Below, one piece after another: positions 35,406-47,460 of a stretch of DNA of 52,092 nt (within the stretch, counting starts at the first letter, position 1; each line of letters opens with the position of its first letter). Origin of the DNA: Caldilineaceae bacterium (GTDB lineage: Bacteria; Chloroflexota; Anaerolineae; Caldilineales; Caldilineaceae); assembly GCA_026645575.1 (NCBI GenBank), contig JAPKMW010000083.1:1-52092 (forward strand), read 5' to 3'. The notes under the pieces were generated by a model. That model saw only the letters and a program-made list of their open reading frames with translations. It was not told the origin of the DNA and did not search any database. The position numbers and the translations under genes were made by a program.

Positions 35406-35744
35406 TTAATTGTCAATGATCTCATTGAGACCACTGATAATAGTATCGAGTTCTTCGGGCAGAACTTGGCTCAATTTGCTACTGAACCGTTCAATAGAAA
35501 GCGTACGAATTTGGCCTATTTTTACCCAGGAACGTTTAGGTAAACCAGGAGACGTCAGTTCATATGTCAAGGGAAAGCCCGCCGTTGGATGCTGGCTTGT
35601 AATCGCTAAGGCGATGACTGTGCCTGATCGTGCATTAAAAACGTTATCACTGATAACAAGAACAGGCCGAATACCAGCTTGCTCTCGCCCTCGTACCGGA
35701 TTTAAATCCGCCCACCAGATTTCGCCTTTTAATATTCGGGCCAC
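35406..35744 (-). CDS. mazF: MazF/PemK-family toxin
   Basis: This 112-aa mRNA interferase of a type II toxin-antitoxin pair shows KGEIWWADLNPVRGREQAGIRPVLVIS, ALAITSQ and SWVKIGQIRTLSIERF, the standard MazF core with the catalytic Arg and Ser/Thr positions present. Its start overlaps the antitoxin end by 16 bases, so translation is coupled. The pair interrupts a sugar-gene region. Both genes are more AT-rich than their neighbours, which suggests recent arrival. Confidence 0.94.
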   Translation of the reverse strand: MARILKGEIWWADLNPVRGREQAGIRPVLVISDNVFNARSGTVIALAITSQHPTAGFPLTYELTSPGLPKRSWVKIGQIRTLSIERFSSKLSQVLPEELDTIISGLNEIIDN

Positions 35745-35971
35745 AGTGCAAGCTCCTCTTGCATGCCTTCCTCGGCAAGTGCCTGCTCAACAGCAGGATC
35801 AAGTTTGGCACACTCGCGCTCTAAACGATTGCGTTTCTGGCGACGCACCAGCTCTTGCAGCGCATCTTGAACTGCTCTACTACGATTAGGAAAAATCTTT
35901 TGCGCAACAAGGCCGTCAACCTGTTGAAGCAAATCACTATCAATTGTTACAGCCACTTTCATCGTTGTCAT
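35729..35971 (-). CDS. ribbon-helix-helix antitoxin of the MazF pair
   Basis: This 80-aa protein has an N-terminal ribbon-helix-helix (MKVAVTIDSDLLQQVDGLV, then NRSRAVQDALQELV) for DNA binding and toxin repression. The acidic C-terminal tail (EQALAEEGMQEELALWPEY) would wrap the toxin. A Shine-Dalgarno TAGGAGG precedes the ATG. The palindrome at 35993-36011 just upstream is its likely operator. Confidence 0.92.
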   Translation of the reverse strand: MTTMKVAVTIDSDLLQQVDGLVAQKIFPNRSRAVQDALQELVRRQKRNRLERECAKLDPAVEQALAEEGMQEELALWPEY

Positions 35972-35992
35972 TAGTTAAACCTCCTAATATAA

Positions 35993-36011
35993 GTATGATA
36001 AATAATCATAC
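35993..36011. promoter_or_regulatory. candidate operator of the toxin-antitoxin operon
   Basis: GTATGAT, a 5-base spacer and ATCATAC form a perfect 19-bp palindrome 22 bases before the antitoxin ATG, overlapping a minus-strand TATCAT -10-like box. Ribbon-helix-helix antitoxins usually repress their operon by binding such sites. A TATAAT at 36048-36053 on the plus strand may serve the divergent SDR gene. Confidence 0.55.
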
Positions 36012-36092
36012 CATACGATAAAGTAGTAGGGCAACAATCACTGATGGTATAATCAAAAATTCTATTTTCACACGCACAAAGGAGCAAAACGT

Positions 36093-36878
36093 ATGGGTCG
36101 TTTGGATGAGAAAGTCGCTTTGATCACGGGCAGCGGACGGGGCATTGGGCGAGGCATCGCGCTCTGCCTGGCCGCCGAAGGCGCAAATATAGTCATCAAT
36201 GATCTGCCAGATCGGAGCGAAGCAAAGAACACAGCACAAGAAATCCGCGCCATGGGACGACAAGCAATCGTCTGGCCGGCGGATATTTCGGATCGCAGCG
36301 CCGTTGAAGCGATGATCGCTGGGGTGGTGCAGCACTTTGGACGACTGGACATTGCCGTCGCCAACGCTGCGCTCTCGATTCGCGAACCGGTGTTGGAAGC
36401 CAAATGGGAAAATGTTCAGCGCACCATCGAGGTCGCCCAATTTGGCGTCTTTCACACCTGTCAGTTGGCGGCACGGCAGATGAGCAAACAGCCGCTCAAT
36501 GGGCGCAGCCGGGGTAAGCTTCTCATCACTTGTTCGGTGCATGAAGAGATCGCCTTTGCCAACAGCGCGGCCTATAACATGGCGAAGGCTGCGGTCGCCC
36601 ACTTGGGGCGCACGATGGCCGGGGAACTGGCGCGCACCAAGATCAATGTCAACATCATCAACCCCGGCTGGATCGACACGCCCGGCGAACGGCGCTTTTT
36701 TACCGAAGAACAGATCCAAGAAGGGGGCAAGCAGATCCCCTGGGGCCGCATCGGCACCCCCGAAGACATTGGCAAAGCCGCCGCCTTCCTCGTCAGTGAC
36801 GACGCCGATTACATCACCGGCGCCGTTTTACGGGTCGATGGTGGCTTTGTGCATGGGCTGGATCTGCCGGCGAGTTAG
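36093..36878 (+). CDS. SDR family NAD(P)-dependent oxidoreductase
   Basis: This 261-aa classical short-chain dehydrogenase has cofactor motif GSGRGIGRG (13-21), NAA (91-93), catalytic Ser148, Tyr161 and Lys165 (YNMAK), and the C-terminal GRIGTPEDIGKAAAFLVSDDADYITGAV typical of glucose-1-dehydrogenase-like enzymes. Asp at the end of strand 2 (INDLPD) suggests NAD(H). A Shine-Dalgarno AAAGGAGCAAAACGT precedes the ATG. It probably acts on a sugar, given the flanking genes. Confidence 0.93.
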   Translation: MGRLDEKVALITGSGRGIGRGIALCLAAEGANIVINDLPDRSEAKNTAQEIRAMGRQAIVWPADISDRSAVEAMIAGVVQHFGRLDIAVANAALSIREPVLEAKWENVQRTIEVAQFGVFHTCQLAARQMSKQPLNGRSRGKLLITCSVHEEIAFANSAAYNMAKAAVAHLGRTMAGELARTKINVNIINPGWIDTPGERRFFTEEQIQEGGKQIPWGRIGTPEDIGKAAAFLVSDDADYITGAVLRVDGGFVHGLDLPAS

Positions 36879-36890
36879 GGACATTGGAAT

Positions 36891-36973
36891 ATTGGATATT
36901 AGGTATTGGATATTCACCCTTGTATCAATACCTCAATATCCAATACCTCAATATCCAATACCTAATATCCAAT
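36891..36973. repeat. GGATATT/AGGTATT heptad palindrome
   Basis: Perfect 24-bp arms at 36891-36914 and 36950-36973 are built from 7-base units (GGATATT, AGGTATT). A further inverted copy lies in the loop (CAATACCTCAATATCC). It is AT-rich, unlike the surrounding genes, and separates the convergent SDR and beta-galactosidase genes. Confidence 0.85.
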
Positions 36974-36984
36974 ACCTAGGATCC

Positions 36985-40458
<3,474 letters not shown>

Positions 40459-40488
40459 TCATCAGGAATTCATGGAGTTGACACGCAA

Positions 40489-40547
40489 ATCTTCCCGGAA
40501 GGTCGTTTCTGTTGACAGGATCGTCCACTCCAAGCTTCCGGGAAGAT
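40489..40547. repeat. inverted repeat upstream of the beta-galactosidase gene
   Basis: ATCTTCCCGGAAG (40489-40501) and CTTCCGGGAAGAT (40535-40547) are exact reverse complements about 70 bases before the GH2 start, with outer TTGACA/TGTCAA. It lies in the divergent gap 40423-40755 and could be an operator or a transcript hairpin for either gene. Each arm is itself close to a palindrome (TTCCCGGAA). Confidence 0.6.
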
Positions 40548-40571
40548 GGTTGTCAAGCCCATGCGTTCCCG

Positions 40572-40600
40572 TTGAGCCATTGTTTTTTGTGTAGTATACC
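40572..40600 (+). promoter_or_regulatory. candidate promoter of the deacetylase-like gene
   Basis: TTGAGC (40572-40577), 17 bases and TATACC (40595-40600) give four of six consensus bases in each box and a leader of about 150 bases. The rest of the gap 40601-40755 shows nothing else. Confidence 0.35.
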
Positions 40601-40755
40601 CGCTTTTCGTCAATTTGGCGTAGATTGCAATGGGCTGTTTACAGCAGGAGCAGCCCGTGTAGACAGATTTGCAAAAGGCTTGGGTGATGGTAAAGTTACA
40701 GTGATGGTGCGCACTGCTCACAACCTACAATGTAGACGGAAAGGATCACTTACCC

Positions 40756-41610
40756 TTGACCACTTTTGTCTTTACCAATGACGATGCCGGGATGCAGGAG
40801 CCGGAACTTTTTGCCGAATTGCTCGACTTTCTGGCCAAACAGGCCGTCCCCGCCACCTTTTTCACCGTTCCTGCCGCCGGCGGGCGGACGCTCGACCAGG
40901 AACCGCGCTGGTTGCGCCTGTTGGAACGGGCGCGCAACGAAGGTCATGAATTGCAACATCACGGCTGGGTGCATACCGCCTTTGAGTTTGGGGTGCCGCC
41001 GCCTTTTATGCTGGATATTATGCCGGAGAGCAAAGCGCAGTGGCAGCGCGACCCGGCCACCTTCAGCGTCCATCACCATTATGAAATTCTGGCGGATAAA
41101 CTGGAACAAGGGCGCGCCGTTTTCCGCAAAACGCTGGGCGAAACGCCGCTGGGCTTTCGCTCCCCTTGTCTCGCCACCTGTGACACCATGTACACTGTCT
41201 TGCGCGATCTCGGCTTCCAGTGGAGTTCCAACCAGGTCATTAACCCGATGGGGTGGCGCTATATCAACCGGGACTATCACGCCGGTGAACCGTGGCAACC
41301 CAACTTGCCGCCCCGCCCCTATCGCCACCTATCCGGGTTGATCGAAGCACCCATGCACTCGGAATATACCTGGTATCTGGAAGAGGTCGATGTCGAACGC
41401 CACTTCCAATTGGCCAAAGCCGACTTTGATCGCGCCCGCGCCAATGGCGACGCCTTTGTGGCTTTGTCCCACTACTACGCCATGACCGGCAAGTGGGCGA
41501 GCGGGCTACAGGTCTACGAAAAGCTCTTTGCCCACGCCCGTGAACAGGGGAATGTGCGGTTTGTTACCCTGAGCCAATTGGTCGCAGAACAAACGGGTTT
41601 GAATAATTAA
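40756..41610 (+). CDS. polysaccharide deacetylase-like protein (NodB/DUF2334 fold)
   Basis: This 284-aa protein starts at TTG 40756, nine bases after AAGGAT; no in-frame ATG lies near. The N-terminus VFTNDDAGMQEPELFAELL carries the Asp pair of the NodB fold, and GHELQHHGWVH the following histidines. The motif LGFRSPCLATCDTMYTVLRDLGFQWSS matches the Arg/Pro-containing segment of motif 3. There is no signal peptide, so the substrate is likely small or cytoplasmic. It is followed by a Gfo/Idh/MocA gene and probably shares its transcript. Confidence 0.85.
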   Translation: MTTFVFTNDDAGMQEPELFAELLDFLAKQAVPATFFTVPAAGGRTLDQEPRWLRLLERARNEGHELQHHGWVHTAFEFGVPPPFMLDIMPESKAQWQRDPATFSVHHHYEILADKLEQGRAVFRKTLGETPLGFRSPCLATCDTMYTVLRDLGFQWSSNQVINPMGWRYINRDYHAGEPWQPNLPPRPYRHLSGLIEAPMHSEYTWYLEEVDVERHFQLAKADFDRARANGDAFVALSHYYAMTGKWASGLQVYEKLFAHAREQGNVRFVTLSQLVAEQTGLNN

Positions 41611-41659
41611 TGGACAATTGACAACGGTTAATGGTTAATTTGTAGGATGGAGAGTACGC

Positions 41660-42796
41660 ATGAAACCGATAAAAGTTGGGCTGGTGGGCGCTGGTGGCAA
41701 TGCCGTTGGCGACGGGCGCGGCCTCAGCCATGCCCGCCACTTAGCCGCCCTGGACGCTGGAAAGATTGTCGCCGTCTGTGACATTGTGCCGGAAGCCGCC
41801 GCACGAACCGCCGCACGCCTAGACGCCACCCCCTACACCGATTTTGAACGCTTCCTCCGCCACGGTCTAGATGTGGTGATCCTCGCCACGCCCGACACCC
41901 TCCACGCCCAGCAGGCCGCCATTGCGTTGGAACAGGGCGTCGGCGTGATTTCCGAGGTGCCAGGCGCAACCACGGTGGAGGATGGCCGCCGGCTGGTGCA
42001 AGCATATAAGAAGAGCGGCGGCTTTTACATGTTGCTGGAAAACTACGGCTATCGCGACGAGATCGAGTTGATCCGGCGGCTGGTGCAGGCCGGTAAATTT
42101 GGCGATGTTTACTTTGGCGAAGGTGAATATCTGCACGACTGTCGTGGTCTCAACCGTTTCCCCGATGGTTCGTTGACCTGGCGCGGGCGCGCCTTTTCGG
42201 GCTATGTCTATATCTGGCACAGTTTGCGCCCGCTGCTCTATGTGCTGGATGACCGCACCACCCACGTCACGGCCATGATGACAATGCAGCCGGGACGTTT
42301 GGAGGCCGACATCAATATTCCCGACAACGTCGTCAGCCTCTTTCAGACGGCTGCCGGGCGTATGCTCAAAATTCGGGTCGATATTGTGTCGCCCAGGCCC
42401 CACATCATGGATTACTACGCGCTCCAGGGAACGCATGGTTCTTTTGAAGGGACGCGCGGCTTTGGCGATCCGCCGCGCCTCTGGCTGGAAGAGTTGGAAC
42501 CGGCGGCCCGCCCCGGCAAGTCCGGCCCCAGTGTGAAATGGCGCAAGCTGGCCGATTTTGAAGCAGAGTACATTCCTGATCGGGTCGCCGCCCGCGCCGA
42601 TGCCGCCAAAACCGGCCACGGCGGCGCTGACTACTGGACGATGAAGGCATTTGTCGATGCCTTTCAACAGGGTGACGCGTCGCCGGTGGATCTCTACCGG
42701 GCGCTCGACTGTTCTTTGCCGGGGGCGCTGGCGTTAGAATCAGCAAAGCAAGGCGGTGCGCCTATTGCGGTTCCTGATCCGCGCACCTTTGCATAG
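41660..42796 (+). CDS. Gfo/Idh/MocA family oxidoreductase
   Basis: This 378-aa protein has a nucleotide-binding N-terminus VGLVGAGGNAVGDGRGLSHA, strand VAVCDIV, and ATPDTLHAQQAAIALEQGVGV. The usual EKP motif is replaced by SEVPGATTVEDG, so the normal catalytic lysine is absent; related proteins with EVP act in other ways or only bind. The C-terminal domain has ENYGYRDEIELIRRLV and GEYLHDCRG. It lies 49 bases downstream of the deacetylase-like gene. Confidence 0.88.
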   Translation: MKPIKVGLVGAGGNAVGDGRGLSHARHLAALDAGKIVAVCDIVPEAAARTAARLDATPYTDFERFLRHGLDVVILATPDTLHAQQAAIALEQGVGVISEVPGATTVEDGRRLVQAYKKSGGFYMLLENYGYRDEIELIRRLVQAGKFGDVYFGEGEYLHDCRGLNRFPDGSLTWRGRAFSGYVYIWHSLRPLLYVLDDRTTHVTAMMTMQPGRLEADINIPDNVVSLFQTAAGRMLKIRVDIVSPRPHIMDYYALQGTHGSFEGTRGFGDPPRLWLEELEPAARPGKSGPSVKWRKLADFEAEYIPDRVAARADAAKTGHGGADYWTMKAFVDAFQQGDASPVDLYRALDCSLPGALALESAKQGGAPIAVPDPRTFA

Positions 42797-42805
42797 CATA
42801 CCTAG

Positions 42806-42876
42806 GGGTGCGGATTCCGGTTGCGCGGATCGTCTCCTTGCTCTGGCGACAATCCGCGTTACCGGAATCCGCACCC
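42806..42876. repeat. GGGTGCGGATTCCGG palindrome
   Basis: Arms 42806-42830 and 42852-42876 pair at 23 of 25 positions around 21 bases. It lies between the convergent Gfo/Idh/MocA and DUF218 genes and may act as a bidirectional terminator. Confidence 0.75.
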
Positions 42877-42891
42877 TTATTACCCCAGCCG

Positions 42892-43620
42892 CTACAACGG
42901 CGCTTTGCAGACCGTCGGCGTTGCGCGCAGGAAATCGCGAGGGCGGAGCAGGAGAAGTTCGACCAACTTATAGATCAACTCATGGCGGGTTTGCCAGTGG
43001 ACGGAATGGGTGGGATAGGGGGTATCGGGGATGGTGGCAGTGATCACGGTACAATTGATGCAAGCGGCTTGGCGCACCCGTTCAAAATCCCAAACTGCGC
43101 GTTGCAACTGTAAGTCATGCGCCACGAGCAGCACAGTTTCCGTTCCCAGTTTTTGCACTTCCTGCAAGGCGCAAAAGGCCGTGTCCAACGTGTCAACATA
43201 GATGGCGCTGTCGTGACGGTGGATGCGATAGACGCTTTTGTGGGCAAAGATGGCCGGTGTGATCGCTGATCGCACCCCTTCTTGCACCAACAAGGTTGTG
43301 ACCTGGGGGTGGTTGGTGAGTAGCCAGTCAACCAGAAATTGATTAGCGGCGCCAGGACGCATAGCGGCGCCTTCGCCTTCGTAACCAAAGCCTAAAATAA
43401 TCGCCGTCGTTGGCATGGGAACCGGCTGGGGAATGAACAGTGCTTTCGCGCGTAGCCAGTGGCTCGGTGTAACGGCTATGGCGCCCAGGAACAAAAGGCC
43501 AAAGAGTAGTAATGTGACAAGCAGGGTGCTTACGGGGGTGCGCCAGCCGAAGCCCAAAACAGCCACGACACCCACCATACCAAGAATATGTGGTAGAAAC
43601 ACCGCAAAGAATGGATTCAT
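42892..43620 (-). CDS. DUF218/YdcF-like membrane protein
   Basis: This 242-aa protein has two N-terminal membrane helices (about 5-25 and 32-52), then a Rossmann-like DUF218 domain: TTAIILGFGYEGEGAAMRPG, HPQVTTLLVQEGVRSAIT, SAIYVDTLDTAFCALQEVQK and TVLLVAHDLQLQRAVWDFER. Members include SanA/YdcF, some linked to envelope integrity; the reaction is unknown. The usual second Gly/Glu motif is partly changed. No Shine-Dalgarno is obvious. Confidence 0.82.
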   Translation of the reverse strand: MNPFFAVFLPHILGMVGVVAVLGFGWRTPVSTLLVTLLLFGLLFLGAIAVTPSHWLRAKALFIPQPVPMPTTAIILGFGYEGEGAAMRPGAANQFLVDWLLTNHPQVTTLLVQEGVRSAITPAIFAHKSVYRIHRHDSAIYVDTLDTAFCALQEVQKLGTETVLLVAHDLQLQRAVWDFERVRQAACINCTVITATIPDTPYPTHSVHWQTRHELIYKLVELLLLRPRDFLRATPTVCKAPL

Positions 43621-43712
43621 TACGATGATTATAGCAAGGAGTTAGCCCAGTGGCAATGCACATATAGCAGAAAACGCCGTTTCGTCATTTGTCCGCTTGA
43701 TGATTCACCGAT

Positions 43713-43751
43713 TGACTGAGCTTGTAGGCGGAAGACTGACAAACTCAGTCA
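43713..43751 (-). terminator. hairpin at the end of the DUF1349 gene
   Basis: TGACTGAGCTTGT (43713-43725) pairs with ACAAACTCAGTCA (43739-43751), 12 of 13 bases, overlapping the last codons of the DUF1349 gene. The gap 43621-43744 contains nothing else. Confidence 0.45.
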
Positions 43752-44344
43752 TGGCCCCACTGGTTCTCGCCGATTTCAAGAAAGTGAAACCGGCAGTGGA
43801 ACTCTTCGCCAATCGGACTGCACGCATAGAGGCCAACTTGTAACATATCACCCACCGTATGCAAATGGGCAATTCGCATTTGTTGCCATGCACCTTCCCG
43901 GAGGGCGTATTCCAGCCGGAAATCCTGACCCTGACGGCTCAACCGGTAACGGATGCTGGTGACGGCTGAGGAAATATCTTGCGTCGCCCAGTCCGAAAAG
44001 CCTAGATTGGTGACAACCGAGCCGAGCCGGCTCATGGTTGGACTTTCATACTCCACCGAACACTTGATCCAGTTTTGACTGTCTACCCGCGCCATGAGAC
44101 CACACTGGTCATATTGGCTTTGCGGCGTAAAGGTCACCTGGGTGCTAATCGAAAAATCGCCGGTTATCTCTGTGAAGAGGCAATGCCCATCATCACGACG
44201 AAAGCCATAGTGGGTGCCTTGCCAGAAGTCAGTCTTGGCGGCGGTGATGAGGTTGAGACCAGAGTCGAAAAAGTAGCGCTTAGGTTCATTAAACCAGAAG
44301 AAGTCAGGGGGTAATGTCGCGGTATCAAAGGTGTGGTGTTGCAT
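43745..44344 (-). CDS. DUF1349 domain-containing protein (concanavalin-like)
   Basis: This 199-aa cytoplasmic protein is a single DUF1349 beta-sandwich: WFNEPKRYFFDSGLNLITAA, DFWQGTHYGFRRDDGHCLFT, DFSISTQVTFTPQSQYDQCG, LMARVDSQNWIKCSVEYES and GDMLQVGLYACSPIGEEF. Homologues such as yeast YFR006-region proteins are regarded as carbohydrate-binding or lectin-like, with unknown ligand. It starts after AAGAGGAGATAAGCTA on the minus strand. It is monocistronic between two hairpins. Confidence 0.88.
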   Translation of the reverse strand: MQHHTFDTATLPPDFFWFNEPKRYFFDSGLNLITAAKTDFWQGTHYGFRRDDGHCLFTEITGDFSISTQVTFTPQSQYDQCGLMARVDSQNWIKCSVEYESPTMSRLGSVVTNLGFSDWATQDISSAVTSIRYRLSRQGQDFRLEYALREGAWQQMRIAHLHTVGDMLQVGLYACSPIGEEFHCRFHFLEIGENQWGHD

Positions 44345-44375
44345 TAGCTTATCTCCTCTTGGCGCGTAACAAACA

Positions 44376-44448
44376 CTACAGCGGATTTAGGCAGCAGCGG
44401 ATTTTTCTTCGCTACGGAAAAATCTGCTGCTACCTAAATCCGCTGTAG
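44376..44448. repeat. 31-bp-arm palindrome
   Basis: Arms 44376-44406 and 44418-44448 pair at 29 of 31 positions, both mismatches being G-U-compatible in RNA, around the loop CTTCGCTACGG. It contains CTACAGCGGATTTAGG at its ends. It lies between the M20 and DUF1349 genes. Confidence 0.88.
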
Positions 44449-44460
44449 TATTGTAGTTGA

Positions 44461-45654
44461 CTATCCTTTACCCTGGAGCACCTGTCGGGCGGCTTCACAC
44501 AAAATGGCGACGCCTTGGGGCAGGCAGCGTTCATCAATGTCAAAGCGGGGGTTGTGATGGGGTGCGTTGATCCCCCGTTCGTCGTTGCGGGCGCCCAGGA
44601 AGAAGAAGTTGCCCGGCACCCGCGCCAGCACGGCGGAAAAGTCTTCGCCGCCGGTGGTGCGATAGGTGGTGTCAATGTTCTCGGCGCCTAGCACCGCCGC
44701 CGCCGCTTCATAGACCACGGCCGTAGGCTCAGGGGCGCTGATGGTTGCGTCCACGCCATCGCCGATTTCCACGGTGGCCGTCGCGCCCAATGCCGCGGCG
44801 ACACCCATCGCAATCTCCGGCACACGGCGGCGGAGCAACGCTTTGCTCTCCGGTGTAAAGCTGCGAATGGTGCCGCGCATGATGGCCGTCTCGGCGATCA
44901 CGTTGCCAGCATTGCCCGCCTGAATGCTGCCAATGGAGACAACTGCCGTGTCCTCCGGGTCAACATTGCGGGCGACAATGGTTTGCAGGGCAACGATGAT
45001 TTGTGCCGCCACCACCACAGCGTCCACTGTCTGATTAGGCATGGCGCCATGTCCGCCTTTGCCATTGACTGTAATGGTGAGACCAGCGCCAGCGGCCAAC
45101 ATCGCACCCGACCGCACCACGGCTGTGCCAAACGGGTGCATGGACGAGACATGCAACCCAAGCGCCCGATCCACCGGCGGCCCGATGCGATCGAGGATGC
45201 CGTCATTGATCATGGCGATCGCGCCGCCGATGCCCTCTTCCGCCGGTTGAAACATGAGCTTGATCGTTCCCGGCAACTGGTCGCGGTATTTCGCTAACAC
45301 TTTCGCCACCCCCAACCCGACGGCCACATGGGCATCATGACCACAAGCATGCATCACCCCCGGCGTCTGTGAACGGTAGGGGACATCCTTGATGTCTTCA
45401 ATGGGCAGGGCGTCCATGTCAAAGCGCAGCAGCACGGTGCGGTCGCCCGGTTGGCCGCCAGGGAGCAACCCCACCACCCCCGTCTTGCCGACGCCGGTCA
45501 CAACTTCATAACCTAATGCGTTCAGGTGGTCGGTAACGATACCGGCGGTGCGGAATTCTTGGAAGCCCAGTTCGGGGTGCATGTGCAGGTCGCGCCGGAT
45601 GGCGGTTAATTCGTCGGCCAACGCTTGGGCGTCGGCGAGAAAGGGTGCAGTCAT
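44461..45654 (-). CDS. M20 family amidohydrolase (HipO/IAA-amino acid hydrolase type)
   Basis: This 397-aa metallopeptidase-fold hydrolase removes N-acyl groups from amino acids or related amides. Metal ligands are visible in HMHPELGFQE, HACGHDAH (Cys104, His106) and QPAEEG (Glu139/140). A dimerisation domain follows (GKGGHGAMPNQTVDAVVVA), and the late TTGGEDFSAVLARVPG and APHHNPRFDIDE complete the site. ATG 45654 after GGAGAATTCA is preferred over one 30 bases upstream. It is divergent from the YtcJ-type gene, with which it may share a salvage function. Confidence 0.95.
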   Translation of the reverse strand: MTAPFLADAQALADELTAIRRDLHMHPELGFQEFRTAGIVTDHLNALGYEVVTGVGKTGVVGLLPGGQPGDRTVLLRFDMDALPIEDIKDVPYRSQTPGVMHACGHDAHVAVGLGVAKVLAKYRDQLPGTIKLMFQPAEEGIGGAIAMINDGILDRIGPPVDRALGLHVSSMHPFGTAVVRSGAMLAAGAGLTITVNGKGGHGAMPNQTVDAVVVAAQIIVALQTIVARNVDPEDTAVVSIGSIQAGNAGNVIAETAIMRGTIRSFTPESKALLRRRVPEIAMGVAAALGATATVEIGDGVDATISAPEPTAVVYEAAAAVLGAENIDTTYRTTGGEDFSAVLARVPGNFFFLGARNDERGINAPHHNPRFDIDERCLPQGVAILCEAARQVLQGKG

Positions 45655-45793
45655 TGAATTCTCCATATATTTTTTGTTGGTCATAGAGGAAAGGCGCTGC
45701 TAAATTTGAACAACAACTCACATTGGTTTAAGATTTTACCATACTTCATCCCCATCTTGCATGTTCAACAACCAGAGAACAGAGGAAAGAACC

Positions 45794-47407
45794 ATGTCTG
45801 CTGATCTAGTCGTGACCAACGCCAACATCTACACCGTGAACCCCGCCCAACCAACCGCCAGCGCCTTTGCTGTGCGCGATGGCAAATTTATCGCTGTCGG
45901 CGACGCCGCTGAAATTGAGGCTTTGCGCGGCCCACAAACCCAGGTGCTGGATCTGGCCGGAGCGCTGGTGCTGCCCGGTCTTTGCGACGCTCACCTGCAC
46001 TTCACTCATTATGGCCTGGGCTTGCAACGCATTGACATCTTTGAAGTGCCGACGCTGGCGGAGATGTTACAAAGGGTCGCCGCCAAGGCGCAGCAAACGC
46101 TGACCGGACAATGGCTGCTGGGTTGGGGGTGGCTGCAAACTATCTGGCCGGAGAAGCGTTTTCCTACCTGCCATGATTTGGATAGTGTGACGACGGACCA
46201 TCCGGTCCTGCTGCGTGACAAGAGCGGTCACTCGGCGGTGGCGAACTCGGTGGCGCTGCGGCTGGCGGGGGTGGATGGGCAGACGCCCCAACCGGCGGGC
46301 GGCGAGATTGTCCATGACGCCAACGGCCAACCGACCGGCATGTTGCTCGAAGGGCCGGCGATTCAACTGGTGGCGCGCCACATTCCTGATCCCACACCGA
46401 ACGAGGTGGATGCGGCGGTGCTGGCTGCGCAAGCCAATGCCCACCGTTTTGGCCTGACCGCGATTCATGATCTCGACGGCAAGCGGGCTTTTGAAAGCTT
46501 TCAGCGCTTGCGGCTGCGCGGGCAATTGAAGCTGCGCACGGTCACCCACATTGCGATGGATCAGTTGGAAGCGGCCTTGGGCGTCGGCTTGCGCGCTGGG
46601 CTGGGGGATGAATGGCTGCGCGTCGGCGGGTTGAAGCTCTTTGCTGATGGCGCCTTGGGACCGCGCACCGCCGCCATGATCGAACCCTACGAAGGCGAAC
46701 CGAACAACTATGGCATCACCATTGTGGACAAAGAGGATATGATCGATATGGCCTGTCGCGCCAGCGCCGCCGGTCTGCCGACCATTGTCCACGCCATCGG
46801 CGACCGCGCCAACCATGATGTGTTGGATGTCTTTGCAGCCGCGCGCAAACAGGAGCAGGAGCAGGGCATTCCGCGTCACCAACGCCGCCATCGGCTGGAG
46901 CATGTCCAGGTGCTGCATCCCAACGACGTGCCGCGGTTAGCCGATCTGGATGTGATCGCCTCGGTGCAGCCGATCCATGCCACACAGGACATGCTCAATG
47001 TCGATGCCTACTGGGGCAAACGGGGCGAACTGGCTTACGCCTTCCGCACCCTGCTCAACACCGGCGCCCGTATGGCCTTTGGCTCCGACGCGCCGGTGGA
47101 GACGCCGAATCCCTTTGTCGGCATCCACGCCGCCGTCACCCGCCGTCGCGCCGATGGCACACCGGGGGTGGAGGGCTGGTATGGCGCGCAAAAGTTGACC
47201 GTGGCCGAAGCCGTGGCCGGGTATACGATTGGCGCGGCCTATGCTGAAAGTTGGGAAACGCAGATGGGGTCGATTGAAGTAGGCAAGGTTGCCGACTTTA
47301 TCGTGCCGGATCAGGATATTTTCACCTGTGATCCAATGGCAATTAAAGACACCGGGGTCAAATTGACAGTGGTTGGCGGCGAGATTGTCTACAGTTCACT
47401 CGCCTAA
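45794..47407 (+). CDS. YtcJ-type metal-dependent amidohydrolase
   Basis: This 537-aa amidohydrolase-3 superfamily protein starts at ATG 45794 after AGAGGAAAGAACC. The N-terminal beta-sandwich (LVVTNANIYTVNPAQP) precedes the metal-binding GLCDAHLHFTHYGL and the TIM barrel, with HAIGDRANHDVLDVF, HRLEHVQVLHPNDV and FGSDAPVETPNPF supplying further ligands. The C-terminal strand EVGKVADFIVPDQDIF returns to the sandwich. The substrate is unknown; relatives act on formamides or N-substituted amides. Confidence 0.94.
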   Translation: MSADLVVTNANIYTVNPAQPTASAFAVRDGKFIAVGDAAEIEALRGPQTQVLDLAGALVLPGLCDAHLHFTHYGLGLQRIDIFEVPTLAEMLQRVAAKAQQTLTGQWLLGWGWLQTIWPEKRFPTCHDLDSVTTDHPVLLRDKSGHSAVANSVALRLAGVDGQTPQPAGGEIVHDANGQPTGMLLEGPAIQLVARHIPDPTPNEVDAAVLAAQANAHRFGLTAIHDLDGKRAFESFQRLRLRGQLKLRTVTHIAMDQLEAALGVGLRAGLGDEWLRVGGLKLFADGALGPRTAAMIEPYEGEPNNYGITIVDKEDMIDMACRASAAGLPTIVHAIGDRANHDVLDVFAAARKQEQEQGIPRHQRRHRLEHVQVLHPNDVPRLADLDVIASVQPIHATQDMLNVDAYWGKRGELAYAFRTLLNTGARMAFGSDAPVETPNPFVGIHAAVTRRRADGTPGVEGWYGAQKLTVAEAVAGYTIGAAYAESWETQMGSIEVGKVADFIVPDQDIFTCDPMAIKDTGVKLTVVGGEIVYSSLA

Positions 47408-47409
47408 CA

Positions 47410-47454
47410 GCAAACAGCCCATGAAGGTTACTGGCATCTACATGGGCTGTTTGC
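47410..47454. terminator. bidirectional terminator between convergent genes
   Basis: GCAAACAGCCCATG (47410-47423) and CATGGGCTGTTTGC (47441-47454) are exact reverse complements around 17 bases. The arms place A-rich and T-rich tracts on the proper sides for both directions. Confidence 0.75.
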
Positions 47455-47460
47455 TCGGCA

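Noticed and set aside
46067..46918. Minus-strand 283-codon frame
   Set aside because: It is antisense to the YtcJ-type amidohydrolase, whose metal motifs are all present in the plus strand.
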